A stretch of DNA of 64,000 nucleotides, from the NCBI RefSeq assembly GCF_004421105.1, contig NZ_CP038033.1, forward strand, positions 3,181,659 to 3,245,658, read 5' to 3'. The position numbers were made by a program, and so were the translations under genes. Each line of letters opens with the position of its first letter. Within the stretch, counting starts at the first letter, position 1. The notes beneath the pieces were generated by a model, which did not search any database, was not told the origin of the DNA, and saw only the letters and a list, made by a program, of their open reading frames with translations. Source of the stretch: Nitrosococcus wardiae (lineage in GTDB: Bacteria > Pseudomonadota > Gammaproteobacteria > Nitrosococcales > Nitrosococcaceae). Positions 1-8,021 of this stretch are shown piece by piece.

Positions 1-18
1 CACTGGAAAATATTTATT

Positions 19-1179
19 ATGGCAGAGCTCATTATTGACAACGTCACTAAGCGCTTTTCTGATGGTACTGAAGCGGTAAGAAATGTTAGTTTAACCATCC
101 AAGACGGCCAGTTCTTTATTCTGGTGGGCCCTTCAGGTTGTGGAAAATCTACTTTGCTCAATATGATTGTGGGACTTGAAGAGATCACACAAGGGGAGCT
201 TCGGGTAGATGGCCAAGTAATTAATACCCTGGATCCCAAGGATCGGAACATGGCCATGGTTTTCCAAAGCTATGCCATTTACCCTCATATGACGGTGCGG
301 GAAAATATGGCGTTCCCTCTGAAATTAGCCAAAAGACCCCAGGAAGAAATTGCCCAAAAAGTAAACCAAGCAGCCACGATACTGGAACTTACTGAATTTC
401 TGGACCGCAAACCCGCTAGCTTATCGGGGGGGCAACGACAACGGGTCGCCATGGGACGGGCCATTGTACGCCAACCTCAAGCATTCTTGCTAGATGAGCC
501 CTTATCTAACCTTGATGCCAAACTCCGGGTCCAGATGCGTACCGAACTGTCACGCTTACAAAAGCGCCTAAGGACGACCACCATTTACGTCACTCATGAC
601 CAAAGTGAAGCTATGACCCTGGGCGACCGAGTCGCCATATTCCACCAAGGTGTGGTACAACAGGTGGGAACACCCCGGGATCTTTATACTGCTCCCCGTA
701 ACCTATTTGTGGCTGGCTTTATTGGCTCTCCCGCAATGAATTTTCTCCCTGCTCAACTAGAAAGCGAACACCTTATTCTGCCTATGGCTAAATTCAAGCT
801 TCCTGCTAAATTACGGGACCGACTTCCCAATTTCCAGGGTCCTGTCATTGCCGGTATTCGCCCTGAACATTTTCAAGATGTTGCTCTCGTAGGAGAGGAT
901 AAAGAGATCCTCCCTACTTTCAAGGCTACTGTTGACGTTATTGAATGGATGGGGGCTGACGTCTATGCGCACTTTGCAATTCAAGGGGAAATCAATGAAC
1001 AGCTACAAAACTTGACTAAAGACTTAGAAGTTCAGCCCCTCCAAGACAGCACTATCCGGCTAATTGCTCGGCTAGGCGCAGCAAGCCAAGCCACGGAAGG
1101 AGATGAACTGGAGATACAGCTTGATATCCACAAACTGCATCTATTCGATAGCCAAAGTGGCGAAAATCTCACTGGCTAA
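19..1179 (+). CDS. ABC transporter ATP-binding protein, UgpC/MalK type
   Basis: This 386-residue protein is the ATPase subunit of a carbohydrate-type importer; it would hydrolyse ATP at the cytoplasmic face of a permease dimer. Walker A (GPSGCGKST) is at residues 37-45, the Q-loop at Q83, the signature LSGGQ at 135-139, Walker B (FLLDEP) at about 156-161 and the H-loop histidine at H193. From about residue 230 there is a TOBE-like extension typical of MalK, UgpC and SmoK. The permease and binding-protein genes are not in view and probably lie upstream of the window. The substrate cannot be read from the sequence. A copy of the gene's last 35 bases recurs near position 30516. Confidence 0.9.
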   Translation: MAELIIDNVTKRFSDGTEAVRNVSLTIQDGQFFILVGPSGCGKSTLLNMIVGLEEITQGELRVDGQVINTLDPKDRNMAMVFQSYAIYPHMTVRENMAFPLKLAKRPQEEIAQKVNQAATILELTEFLDRKPASLSGGQRQRVAMGRAIVRQPQAFLLDEPLSNLDAKLRVQMRTELSRLQKRLRTTTIYVTHDQSEAMTLGDRVAIFHQGVVQQVGTPRDLYTAPRNLFVAGFIGSPAMNFLPAQLESEHLILPMAKFKLPAKLRDRLPNFQGPVIAGIRPEHFQDVALVGEDKEILPTFKATVDVIEWMGADVYAHFAIQGEINEQLQNLTKDLEVQPLQDSTIRLIARLGAASQATEGDELEIQLDIHKLHLFDSQSGENLTG

Positions 1180-1209
1180 CATCCTTCCCTTCAAGGATAT
1201 TTAATGTCC

Positions 1210-1521
1210 CTATTTCACGGTAATTCTATTCTCAACGTCCCTCACGCCTTCAATACTACGGGCAACATCTTCCGCTTCCCGGGATTGTTCTCTAGTATCA
1301 ACAAATCCGCTGAGCTGCACTATACCTCGATAAGTTTCTACCTGAATATCAAACCCACTCACCTGTGGATCCGCTATTAAGGCACTTTTAACCTTTGAGG
1401 TAATCCATGCATCACTAACATATTCTCCTCTCCCTTTTTCAGGGCTACTCGCACAACCTAACATTAAAATAGTCATCAAGATAATTAATATAAAAATCTT
1501 GTATTTATCTGGTTTTTTCAT
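1210..1521 (-). CDS. BON-domain lipoprotein
   Basis: This is a 103-residue envelope protein. A hydrophobic N-terminus ends in a lipobox (LMLGC, Cys23), so it should be lipid-anchored after signal peptidase II cleavage. One BON domain fills residues about 36-103; BON domains occur in OsmY and related proteins and are thought to contact membranes or other envelope components. An AAGGAG ribosome site lies 7 bases before the ATG. It converges on the ABC ATPase gene with a 30-base gap. A paralogue with about two thirds identity over the BON domain is at 30625-30936, in the same position next to a remnant of the ABC gene. Confidence 0.85.
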   Translation of the reverse strand: MKKPDKYKIFILIILMTILMLGCASSPEKGRGEYVSDAWITSKVKSALIADPQVSGFDIQVETYRGIVQLSGFVDTREQSREAEDVARSIEGVRDVENRITVK

Positions 1522-1687
1522 GTTTTTCTCCTTATCAGGGCATGCACCATTTAGAAATGACTAATCAACACTATCCAGTTTTCTTTTTCCTAGAATTTTA
1601 GAACAAAGAATTAGGAATACCACTAACATTAAAATTTTTATCAACCTAAACTCCTTGCCCAAAAGTTAATCAAGTGAAAAAAACATA

Positions 1688-1774
1688 AATGAAAAGATGA
1701 AGCGCTCCGAATTCAACGCTTTCGAGACTATAGAAATAGCAAGAACGGGGGAAGGAAAAAGAAAAACAGCCTAG
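1688..1774 (+). pseudogene. Remnant of the C-terminus of an EF-hand protein gene
   Basis: In one frame these bases read NEKMKRSEFNAFE followed by about 15 residues and a stop. This matches the last calcium loop and exit helix of the EF-hand proteins at 7157 (DRSEFSAFE) and 40479 (GKIDRSEFSAFE). Nothing upstream in this frame resembles the rest of such a protein, so it is probably the tail of a deleted paralogue. Between the BON gene (ends 1521) and the protease-like gene (starts 1941) I otherwise see only a 7-bp hairpin at 1865-1890. Confidence 0.5.
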
Positions 1775-1940
1775 AGTGAAGAGCAGTGATTAGATTCCCA
1801 TCTACACGGGCAGAGTAAGCTGCGTAGCTCCAGTGTATTTAATTACGAATTAATAACATGTTAGCCGAGCGATCTCTTTAAACCGCTCGGCAGGAGAAGA
1901 TTGACAACCTTGAAATTCAAGCAATTATATCTTTTATATT

Positions 1941-2459
1941 TTATTTTGCCGTAGAAAAATCACTTGTTTTAGATAAGATATTATCAGGTGCACTATCACA
2001 GTGGCTTAGCACTAATTGAGGTGGATCAACCGAAAAAATGAAAGGAGCTGCCCGTTGAAGGGCGCTTAATCCTAAAATATGGCGTGTTCTTCCTGGGAAT
2101 ACCGCAGCTTCAATATCTCGAAGCCAGCAATTTTCCCCCAGACGGATAGCACTGACCGAATACACCGGCACTATCATTTCTCTACCATCTGCTAAAATAC
2201 CCCTTAGATCTTTCACGTAACGGATGCGTTTCTCCTGCTTAAGCACGGCAAGCGTGTCTTCATTAATTGTGAGATAACCTGAACCAGTATCCACCATAAA
2301 CTCCACTGATCCATAACCATTAATATTTCCTTGAATATAATAGGTAGCAGAATCTTTTCCTTGCATGGAGACTATGGTATCAAATTCATTAGCTGCTATA
2401 TGATGAACCGGGACACCCAACCATAAAATCACAGCAAGCCCGATAAAAAAGCGCTTCAT
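1941..2459 (-). CDS. Exported retropepsin-like aspartic protease family protein
   Basis: This 172-residue protein has an N-terminal signal peptide (hydrophobic to about residue 23). A single Asp-Thr-Gly-Ser motif at 57-60, preceded by VEFMV, and a later hydrophobic-Gly motif (ILGLSAL) are the two hallmarks of single-domain, dimeric retropepsin-like proteases (clan AA). Bacterial members are periplasmic or inner-membrane proteins of mostly unknown substrate. It is monocistronic, with no obvious partner. Activity is inferred from the motif only; some family members may bind peptides without cleaving. Confidence 0.75.
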   Translation of the reverse strand: MKRFFIGLAVILWLGVPVHHIAANEFDTIVSMQGKDSATYYIQGNINGYGSVEFMVDTGSGYLTINEDTLAVLKQEKRIRYVKDLRGILADGREMIVPVYSVSAIRLGENCWLRDIEAAVFPGRTRHILGLSALQRAAPFIFSVDPPQLVLSHCDSAPDNILSKTSDFSTAK

Positions 2460-2806
2460 ATTAATTTTCTCCTCACAATTCTGGTTGGGACAGATTTCAG
2501 CATTATTATGAATAAATAATCAATAACTTATATAACAAAAACACCTTAAAAGTCAGCCCAACCCACATTTTATTAACAACTCTCTAAAGATTAAATATAA
2601 TTGTTTGGTTTATATAAATTTATCAAAGAATTACGTTTTATTTCTTGATTTTTTCTAACCAGTATACTACGGAGGTATTAATTACTCCAACTCCTGCTAA
2701 TGGATAGCGGCACAAGCAAGTGAATATTTACGGGGCTGAAAGATAAATTGGATTGGCAGGCTTCTAATCGTCGTTCCGAGTCTTAACTCCAAGAAAAAAT
2801 ATTTTT

Positions 2807-3038
2807 TAAGTACCTATGAATGAGGTGTTTTAGGAGCAAGCTGGTGGTGTTCCGCAAACCCGTTTTTCCTCCCTGGAAAAAGGGTTTAATGCGCGCCCTC
2901 CCTGGCGCGCCCCCTGAGGGGCCTCCTGCGGATGTCCCGATTCGCTCCCGGCGAATCGGTGGGGGGACTTCCCTGTCCCCTGGCTCCACGCCACCGGCTC
3001 GCTCCAGGAATACTTCAAAACTTTTACTGAGATATTTA
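2807..3038 (+). repeat. TAAGTA-end dispersed repeat, copy A (long form)
   Basis: This is one of four copies in the window of a MITE-like element (others at 26685, 36591 and 60557). The left end reads TAAGTACCTATGAAT; the right end is the complement of a related end (TAAGTATCTCAGT in the better copies), here decayed to GATATTTA. Subterminal GGAGC(G/A)AGC(C/T) motifs face each other. The centre carries consecutive hairpins, including CGATTCGC/GCGAATCG and CGCGCC/GGCGCG, that the short copies lack. No transposase is encoded. The element lies in the 654-base gap upstream of the DUF1328 gene; the rest of that gap (2460-2806) is AT-rich with nothing recognisable. Confidence 0.75.
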
Positions 3039-3113
3039 ATCAAAAATTTAAAAAAAATATTTTTTTCCTTCTATACTTAAATTTAAACAATAATCCGTAA
3101 TAGGAGGAATAAA

Positions 3114-3284
3114 ATGCTTGGTTGGGCAATAACTTTTTTAGTCGTAGCAATCGTAGCAGCGCTTCTAGGATTCACAGGAATAGCTGGAATTGCCGTAGAA
3201 ATTGCTTGGATCTTATTTATTGTAGGAATTATTTTGTTTGTAGTATTTTTGCTTCTAGGACGGCGGCGCTCTCCGCCACTATAG
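3114..3284 (+). CDS. DUF1328 family small membrane protein
   Basis: This is a 56-residue, almost wholly hydrophobic protein (begins [16 protein letters not shown], ends GRRRSPPL) with two transmembrane segments. Length, the LGWA start, the glycine-rich turn GFTGIAGIA and the short basic tail match DUF1328 (YtjA-like) proteins, which are small inner-membrane proteins common in stress regulons of proteobacteria and of unknown function. An AGGAGG ribosome site at 3102-3107 fixes the start. The MITE-like copy A ends 75 bases upstream, so it may lie within or next to the promoter. Confidence 0.85.
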   Translation: MLGWAITFLVVAIVAALLGFTGIAGIAVEIAWILFIVGIILFVVFLLLGRRRSPPL

Positions 3285-3332
3285 GGAAATTGAAGATTAC
3301 TTATATGGATATGTCTGAATAGCAAATATTCC

Positions 3333-3379
3333 ATTCACCAGGGCAAATTTCGGTTCAACCGAAATTTGCCCTGGTGAAT
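3333..3379. terminator. 47-bp perfect palindrome, probable bidirectional terminator
   Basis: Two arms of 23 bases (3333-3355 and 3357-3379) are exact reverse complements around a single central C. The element sits between the convergent DUF1328 (+) and response-regulator (-) genes, where a two-way terminator is expected. There is no clear T-run on either side. The near-zero loop favours a cruciform or mobile-element relic as an alternative. Confidence 0.6.
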
Positions 3380-3437
3380 CACTTCCATACTACTTTGTTT
3401 TAGTACTCTCCTATTAGCTTGGCTCAAATATTTTAAT

Positions 3438-4130
3438 TCAATGTTCCACTACATTTGAACATAATAAAGCCAAGCGAATCAGATCGGCCTGAGTTTTGGC
3501 TTGAAGTTTTTTCATTACTTGCGACCGGTGATTTTCAACTGTTTTAAGGCTAATCCCTAGTTCGAAAGCAATCACCTTATTCATTCGTCCCTTCACCACC
3601 AACTCCATGATCTCCCTTTCACGTGGAGTTAATCGGGCCATCCGTGCAATAACTTCTTCCTGCCTTCTTTGGTGCTCTCGAACATGCTGGTCTCTTTCCA
3701 GGCATGTCCAGAGGCGCTTCAGTAGTACTGATTCTTGCCAAGGTTTTGTAAGAAAATCGGCAGCTCCTCCATGGATAGCTTCTACCGCCTCTGGGACTGT
3801 TCCATGGGAGGAAATAAAGATAATAGGCAAAAAGCTGTTCATTTCTCGCAATTGTTTCTGAAGTAATAAGCCACCCATTTTAGGTACGTGGACATCAAGT
3901 AGCAGGCACCCTGGACGCGCAGGATCAAATTCATCCAAAAAGGATTCAGCCGAAAAATAGGTTTCAATCTCCCATTCTGTCGAGGCGATCATCCGACGCA
4001 GTGCATAGCTCTCTTTTTCATCATGATGGACAATAAAGACGCTCGCCTTTTGAATAACATCATGAAGCTCTAGCAGTGGCTTGCCAGGGCCTTTGATAGC
4101 ACTCCCTAAGCATTGATCCTTCATACCCAT
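3438..4130 (-). CDS. FixJ/NarL-type response regulator (receiver + LuxR HTH)
   Basis: This 230-residue DNA-binding regulator has a receiver domain at about residues 30-145 and a LuxR-type helix-turn-helix at about 160-225 (LTPREREIMELV, then GISLKTVENHR). The phospho-acceptor Asp is in LLLDVHVPKMGG and the conserved Lys in FLTKPW. The acidic pair that binds Mg2+ is altered: the usual DD before E is HHDE here, so one acidic residue seems lost, which may change phosphorylation. An N-terminal extension of about 29 residues precedes the receiver. No histidine kinase gene lies nearby, so it is an orphan. A -24/-12-like promoter lies upstream at 4206-4221. Confidence 0.88.
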   Translation of the reverse strand: MGMKDQCLGSAIKGPGKPLLELHDVIQKASVFIVHHDEKESYALRRMIASTEWEIETYFSAESFLDEFDPARPGCLLLDVHVPKMGGLLLQKQLREMNSFLPIIFISSHGTVPEAVEAIHGGAADFLTKPWQESVLLKRLWTCLERDQHVREHQRRQEEVIARMARLTPREREIMELVVKGRMNKVIAFELGISLKTVENHRSQVMKKLQAKTQADLIRLALLCSNVVEH

Positions 4131-4205
4131 GCAAAACCTCCTACCTAATTGGGACTAATTCTTTAATAAATGCATTCACCAACAATGCCTCGTTAATGAT
4201 TTCAA

Positions 4206-4221
4206 TGCAAAAGAGATGCCG
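4206..4221 (-). promoter_or_regulatory. Candidate sigma-54 promoter of the response-regulator gene
   Basis: On the minus strand this reads CGGCAT-N5-TTGCA. The invariant GG and GC are separated by exactly 10 bases as sigma-54 holoenzyme needs; only the first T of TGGCAT is changed. Initiation would fall about 60 bases before the ATG at 4130. Confidence 0.4.
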
Positions 4222-4430
4222 CATTCATTCTTATTAAAATCAATAAATTACAAATAAGGCAATAAAAAAAAATCACCAATTATGTCGCTATGAAACGACA
4301 TCTTTAGATAAAAACTAAATTCAATAAAATAGGAAGTAGGTTTCAAAAGAACTGGGCAGACTTTAACCCCTTAGATTCAGGGTCTTCTCATTAAGTAAGA
4401 AAATATCATCAGGTAAATGGGCTATACTTA

Positions 4431-4582
4431 GAAGCTGTTGGGAAACTTTTTCAACAACTTATTTAGGGAAGTCCCTGCGCTTTAAGGATTTAATATCTTA
4501 TTAGTTTTAAAGAGGTTGTTCTAACCACTCTCTAGCATTAGGAGATATAGCGCTTATAGCCAAGGGGTTTTCCAGCAGCTTC
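4431..4582. mobile_element. Short TIR element flanked by TTA repeats
   Basis: The left end GAAGCTGTTGGGAAAC (4431-4446) and the complement of the right end, GAAGCTGCTGGAAAAC (4567-4582), match at 14 of 16 positions. Both sides are flanked by TTA, which looks like a 3-bp target duplication. The 152-bp interior has no coding capacity, so this is a MITE-like element. The right-hand TTA is the stop codon of the adjacent minus-strand gene. It occupies most of the 452-base gap after the response-regulator gene. Confidence 0.6.
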
Positions 4583-5050
4583 TTAGCTTCTTGAACGAAT
4601 TTCAAGCAAACGTTTTTGTGTTATTTCTATCTCTTCTTCAATATGCCGTAATAAAGACCTTGTCTTATCTGGGATCTTCTGCTTCAATGCTAGTTTCACA
4701 AGTTTCTTTAATTCTTCTTCCTCCTTTTGCCGCTCATCTAATAAAATATTATGTTCATCATCAGATAAAGCTACTTTTGTATGTGTAATAATTTCTTCTA
4801 ATACTTGCTTCTCCGGATCTATGTCGCTCGGCAACCCCCCCAGCTTACGTATATGCGACTCCAAGCGTGCTACCCAATTTTTCCGTTGTTCAGCCAACTC
4901 CTCAAAAAGATGGAGCAAAAGAAGATCATCAGTAAGACTCGACACTTTTTTGTAATCACGCTCAATATCCTTGCATTTAAGGATAACTTCATCAAGCGCA
5001 ACCTCTCTATCATCTAACCACATCACTAGTTCCTCAATAATAGCTTTCAT
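4583..5050 (-). CDS. Helical-bundle protein of unknown function
   Basis: This is a 155-residue soluble protein, highly charged and almost entirely helical by composition, with heptad-like leucine spacing. No signal peptide or membrane segment is seen. The pattern of four long amphipathic helices with conserved E and H positions (LLHLFEEL, LESHIRKLGG) recalls ferritin-like or DUF2383-type four-helix bundles, but I cannot assign a family firmly. The stop codon (4583-4585) falls on the flanking TTA of a mobile TIR element, so the natural C-terminus may once have been longer. Upstream, 5051-5251 holds a 31-codon plus-strand ORF (5182-5277) that looks coding-like but is unassigned. Confidence 0.6.
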   Translation of the reverse strand: MKAIIEELVMWLDDREVALDEVILKCKDIERDYKKVSSLTDDLLLLHLFEELAEQRKNWVARLESHIRKLGGLPSDIDPEKQVLEEIITHTKVALSDDEHNILLDERQKEEEELKKLVKLALKQKIPDKTRSLLRHIEEEIEITQKRLLEIRSRS

Positions 5051-5251
5051 TTCTTGGAATATACACCTGTAAAACCCCAGATACTATAAATGGCGTACTG
5101 GTATAGGGGCTTTAAATCCTCCATCAGCGCTCACTAATAAGTGATTTGCTGATCTAGTTATATAATCAAGCACCCCTATCAATGCAAGGATTAGTTGTAA
5201 GGGATACGGCGGAAAAGACCGATGAGGCTATTGAAGAACGGATTCAATTGG

Positions 5252-6163
5252 TTAGGAATGGAATTCTGCTCCAATGACCTGGAGTGCTTGCGGCCGTGTA
5301 CGAAAAACGAGTGGGGAACGTAAAGCAACAACCTCTCCATCCAGGGCTACATATAATCGTCGTTTAGCTCTTCTAATGATAAGTTCTTGTACATAGCGCT
5401 CTTCAAAAGCCGGATCTTGCTGAATGGGACGAAGCAACGCCTTTGTCACCATCATGATAAGGCTTTTCCGACCCACTCCAGGGGTAAATAAGACGCTGAG
5501 GCAACCCTGCGATAAACCATTCTCCCGGACCAAAGGCAAGGGTTTAGAGGTATAAGGATTATTACCAACAAACACAAAGGGCACCCGAACCGATTGGAAC
5601 CCTGTTGGCAGAGAGGCCAATTGTAGATCGAGGCGAGGAAAACGCCACAGTACGGCCAAAATAGCATAAACCATTGCCGGCATCTTGGATAATCCCAATC
5701 GGCGCCTTAGCATCTCACGCAAGCGCACTGCACGGACGTAGATTCCCACTGAGGCATTATTGATAAAAGTATATCCATTGACTTCAGCCACATCAACGAG
5801 TGTCCGAGCGTCTTTTGCAATGACCTTAACCGCCTCGTCTAATATGAGAGGAATTCCTAAAGTACGGGCAAAATTATTAAACGTCCCTAATGGTAGTATT
5901 CCAAGGGTTATAGAAGTCTGGGAAAGAACACTCGCTGCTGTTCTAAGCGTTCCATCACCACCCCCAACAACGACGGTCGTAAATTTCCGACGACAAACCT
6001 CATTCAACACCTCTGTCAACTGCTCAAGATCCACCCAATAAAACTCAGCTTCTAAGTGGTGTATAGCAAACAGCTTCTGCAAACTCGCTTGGGAAGAAGG
6101 GGAAGATAAAGATAACCCCTGTCCAGAGGACATATTAACGACTACTGCTAGCCGCGAGTGCAT
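5252..6163 (-). CDS. Diacylglycerol kinase-family lipid kinase (YegS/DgkB-like)
   Basis: This 303-residue protein has a DAGK catalytic domain in its first ~130 residues. The nucleotide-binding GGGDGT loop is at 67-72, followed by LGILPLGTFNNFARTLGIP, the classic phosphate-binding and acceptor segment. The C-terminal beta-rich lobe contains NNPYTSKPL and DGEVVALRSPL, as in YegS. It should phosphorylate a lipid such as diacylglycerol, or a related substrate, at the inner membrane. It is divergent from the PRC-barrel gene at 6573 across a 409-base gap that carries a sigma-54 promoter for the latter. Specific lipid substrate unknown. Confidence 0.85.
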   Translation of the reverse strand: MHSRLAVVVNMSSGQGLSLSSPSSQASLQKLFAIHHLEAEFYWVDLEQLTEVLNEVCRRKFTTVVVGGGDGTLRTAASVLSQTSITLGILPLGTFNNFARTLGIPLILDEAVKVIAKDARTLVDVAEVNGYTFINNASVGIYVRAVRLREMLRRRLGLSKMPAMVYAILAVLWRFPRLDLQLASLPTGFQSVRVPFVFVGNNPYTSKPLPLVRENGLSQGCLSVLFTPGVGRKSLIMMVTKALLRPIQQDPAFEERYVQELIIRRAKRRLYVALDGEVVALRSPLVFRTRPQALQVIGAEFHS

Positions 6164-6502
6164 AGAAATATAACCTTCCTTCGTACATAATTAATTTATC
6201 ACTTTATAGGGACCATACAATAAATAGCTTTAAATGTAGTGCTTTTCAGCCTCCACTCACAGAAGAGCTTATCAATTTATAGCAGAAACACAGTTTCCCA
6301 AAGATACTTCAATAAATAGCCATAATTTTTAAACCCTTAAATTCTCATGGGCTTAGATTTGTAAAAATTGCTAAGTTATATACCCAGTTACAATACAACG
6401 GAATAAGAATATTGTAAGTTTAGCCTACCCATAATTCCGCAAAGCCAAAAACATCAAGCCCTTATAAACTTCCAATAAGGCGCAATTAGCCTTTCCTGGA
6501 AA

Positions 6503-6518
6503 TGGCACCGTTTTTGCT
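6503..6518 (+). promoter_or_regulatory. Sigma-54 (-24/-12) promoter of the PRC-barrel gene
   Basis: The sequence TGGCAC-CGTTT-TTGCT matches the consensus TGGCAC-N5-TTGCW at every conserved base, with exact spacing. It lies 55 bases before the ATG at 6573, so initiation near 6528 would leave a leader of about 45 bases. The upstream part of the gap (6164-6500) holds no gene; activator sites are not evident by eye. Confidence 0.72.
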
Positions 6519-6572
6519 AATTATTCAAGTAAAACAAACTTTGAATAGCAATCAAGTTAAGAGAAATAATTT

Positions 6573-7091
6573 ATGAATAAGTCAATTTTAAATATCAAAC
6601 CACCGGGCAAAGCCATCATTTTTGTATCTGGCATTGCCTTATCCATAACCTTGTCAGGAAAAGTTCTATCCGCAAATCAGGATTTGCAGGAACAACAGGA
6701 AACCAATACACAGGAGCAAGCTCCTGAAAAACCGTTACCGAAAAATGCCTATAAGGCAGATCAATTGCTTGGAAAATCAGTAAAAAACCGGAAGGACGAA
6801 AACGTAGGAGAAATAAAAGAATTAGTTATTGATGAATCGGGCCAGATAAAGTATGCAGTCTTATCCCATGGGGGAGGATTACTCAATCTAGGAACAAAAA
6901 TGACTGCTGTTTCCTGGAAAGTACTGCAGCCATCTCCCGAAGAAGATCATTATATCCTGAACATGGATATAACTAAAGAGCAGTTGTCTGATGCACCTAC
7001 TTTTAACGAAGATAACTGGCCCACAGAAGCGCAAGTGACTGAGTTCAGTGCTTTCGAGAGCAAAAAAATCGAAAAACCTGAAGCTCAGTAA
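6573..7091 (+). CDS. Exported PRC-barrel domain protein
   Basis: This 172-residue protein starts with a signal peptide (hydrophobic to about residue 33) and a Gln/Glu-rich linker, followed by a PRC-barrel domain at about 62-145 (LLGKSVKNRKDE..GEIKELVIDESGQIKYAVLSHGG). PRC-barrels are small beta-barrels found in RimM and the photosynthetic reaction centre H subunit; exported stand-alone members are of unknown role. The tail NWPTEAQVTEFSAFE is shared with the PRC protein at 51040, and the first part of it with the one at 40479. It sits 65 bases upstream of an EF-hand gene, and those two domains are fused in the gene at 40479. It is preceded by a strong sigma-54 promoter. Confidence 0.85.
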   Translation: MNKSILNIKPPGKAIIFVSGIALSITLSGKVLSANQDLQEQQETNTQEQAPEKPLPKNAYKADQLLGKSVKNRKDENVGEIKELVIDESGQIKYAVLSHGGGLLNLGTKMTAVSWKVLQPSPEEDHYILNMDITKEQLSDAPTFNEDNWPTEAQVTEFSAFESKKIEKPEAQ

Positions 7092-7156
7092 GGTAAATGT
7101 AACCTAAAAATTATGGTTGCATAACGTAATCTCTATCTCTAAAGAGGAGTAAAACC

Positions 7157-7555
7157 ATGAATAGGAAAAATTTACTTAATCTTATTTCCATTTCTGCCGC
7201 TGCTCTATCCCTTATGCTAGCAAACACAGCATTCTCGGCTGGTCAGCAAACCCAGCAACGGGGCATGGAAGAAGGCCAGGGGTCTACACAGCAATCAAAA
7301 TCATTCTCAGAACTAGACCAAAACCAAGATGGTTCTATTAGTGAAGAGGAAGCCGAAAATTGGCACACATTAGGCTCTAAATTCGACGAGGCTGATAGGA
7401 ATAGCGATCAGACGATTGACAGATCTGAATTTAGTGCCTTTGAAAGGATGGAAGGAGAAAAATCTATGCATCCTCAGGAAGGAGGCATGGGAGGAGAATC
7501 TATGCGTCAGCAGGAGAAAGACACGGCGCGTGAAAGAGGAAACTATCCTGATTAA
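7157..7555 (+). CDS. Exported EF-hand calcium-binding protein
   Basis: This 132-residue protein has an N-terminal signal peptide ending near ANTAFSA. Two EF-hand loops follow: DQNQDGSISEEE and DRNSDQTIDRSE. In the second, the conserved glycine is replaced (SDQT instead of the usual DGxI), which may weaken binding. The C-terminus is Met/Gln/Glu-rich and probably disordered. A GAGGAG ribosome site precedes the ATG. It lies just after the PRC-barrel gene and may share its sigma-54 transcript. A hairpin at 7626-7642 ends the unit. Confidence 0.85.
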   Translation: MNRKNLLNLISISAAALSLMLANTAFSAGQQTQQRGMEEGQGSTQQSKSFSELDQNQDGSISEEEAENWHTLGSKFDEADRNSDQTIDRSEFSAFERMEGEKSMHPQEGGMGGESMRQQEKDTARERGNYPD

Positions 7556-7625
7556 CTAAATTTCTTTATTTTTAAAGATTAATTGTGTGACAAGGAAGTC
7601 GCACAAAACCCACTTCAACAAAAAA

Positions 7626-7642
7626 GGCGGCATTACGCCGCC
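7626..7642. terminator. Bidirectional terminator hairpin
   Basis: GGCGGC-ATTAC-GCCGCC forms a perfect 6-bp GC-rich stem. An A-run lies before it (a T-run for the minus strand) and ATAAAAATT follows. It separates the convergent EF-hand (+) and CsbD (-) genes. Confidence 0.7.
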
Positions 7643-7686
7643 ATAAAAATTAGCTTTAATAGCTAAGCATCGCCTTCTATTACAGT

Positions 7687-7890
7687 CTACATCCGGCTCT
7701 CAAAATCTTTTAATTGTTGTTCTGCTTCTTCCCTTTCAATTCCATAACGCTCTTGTAGCTTACCTATAAGACGCTCTCGATTACCTTCAATTTCATCAAT
7801 CTCATCATCGGTTAATTGACCCCACTTCTGCCTAATCTTTCCTCTGAATTGTTTCCAGTTCCCCTCAATCTGATCCCAGTTAACAGGCAT
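7687..7890 (-). CDS. CsbD family stress protein
   Basis: This is a 67-residue hydrophilic helical protein beginning MPVNWDQIEGNWKQFRGKI. The repeated pattern WxQxxGxWKQxxGxxxxxWGxLTDDE and the closing YGIxREEAEQQL motif are diagnostic for CsbD/YjbJ proteins, abundant small cytosolic proteins induced in general stress and stationary phase. Biochemical role unknown. A clear AAGGAG site precedes the ATG. It is divergent from the DUF3309 gene at 8022 with 131 bases between. Confidence 0.92.
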   Translation of the reverse strand: MPVNWDQIEGNWKQFRGKIRQKWGQLTDDEIDEIEGNRERLIGKLQERYGIEREEAEQQLKDFESRM

Positions 7891-8021
7891 AATTTTGTCT
7901 CCTTTGTAAACTCTCTTAACGAATGATATAAATTACTTTGCAACTTCCTATTTTACTTTCTTTATAGACTATCTATACTATATTTTCAAATGATTATTTT
8001 TTAGAGGAAAAGGCTATTTAA

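Noticed and set aside
2783-3080. Three overlapping ORFs on both strands
   Set aside because: They lie inside the hairpin-rich repeat copy A; openness comes from its GC-rich palindromes, and the protein text is Pro/Gly/Arg-rich with no family features.
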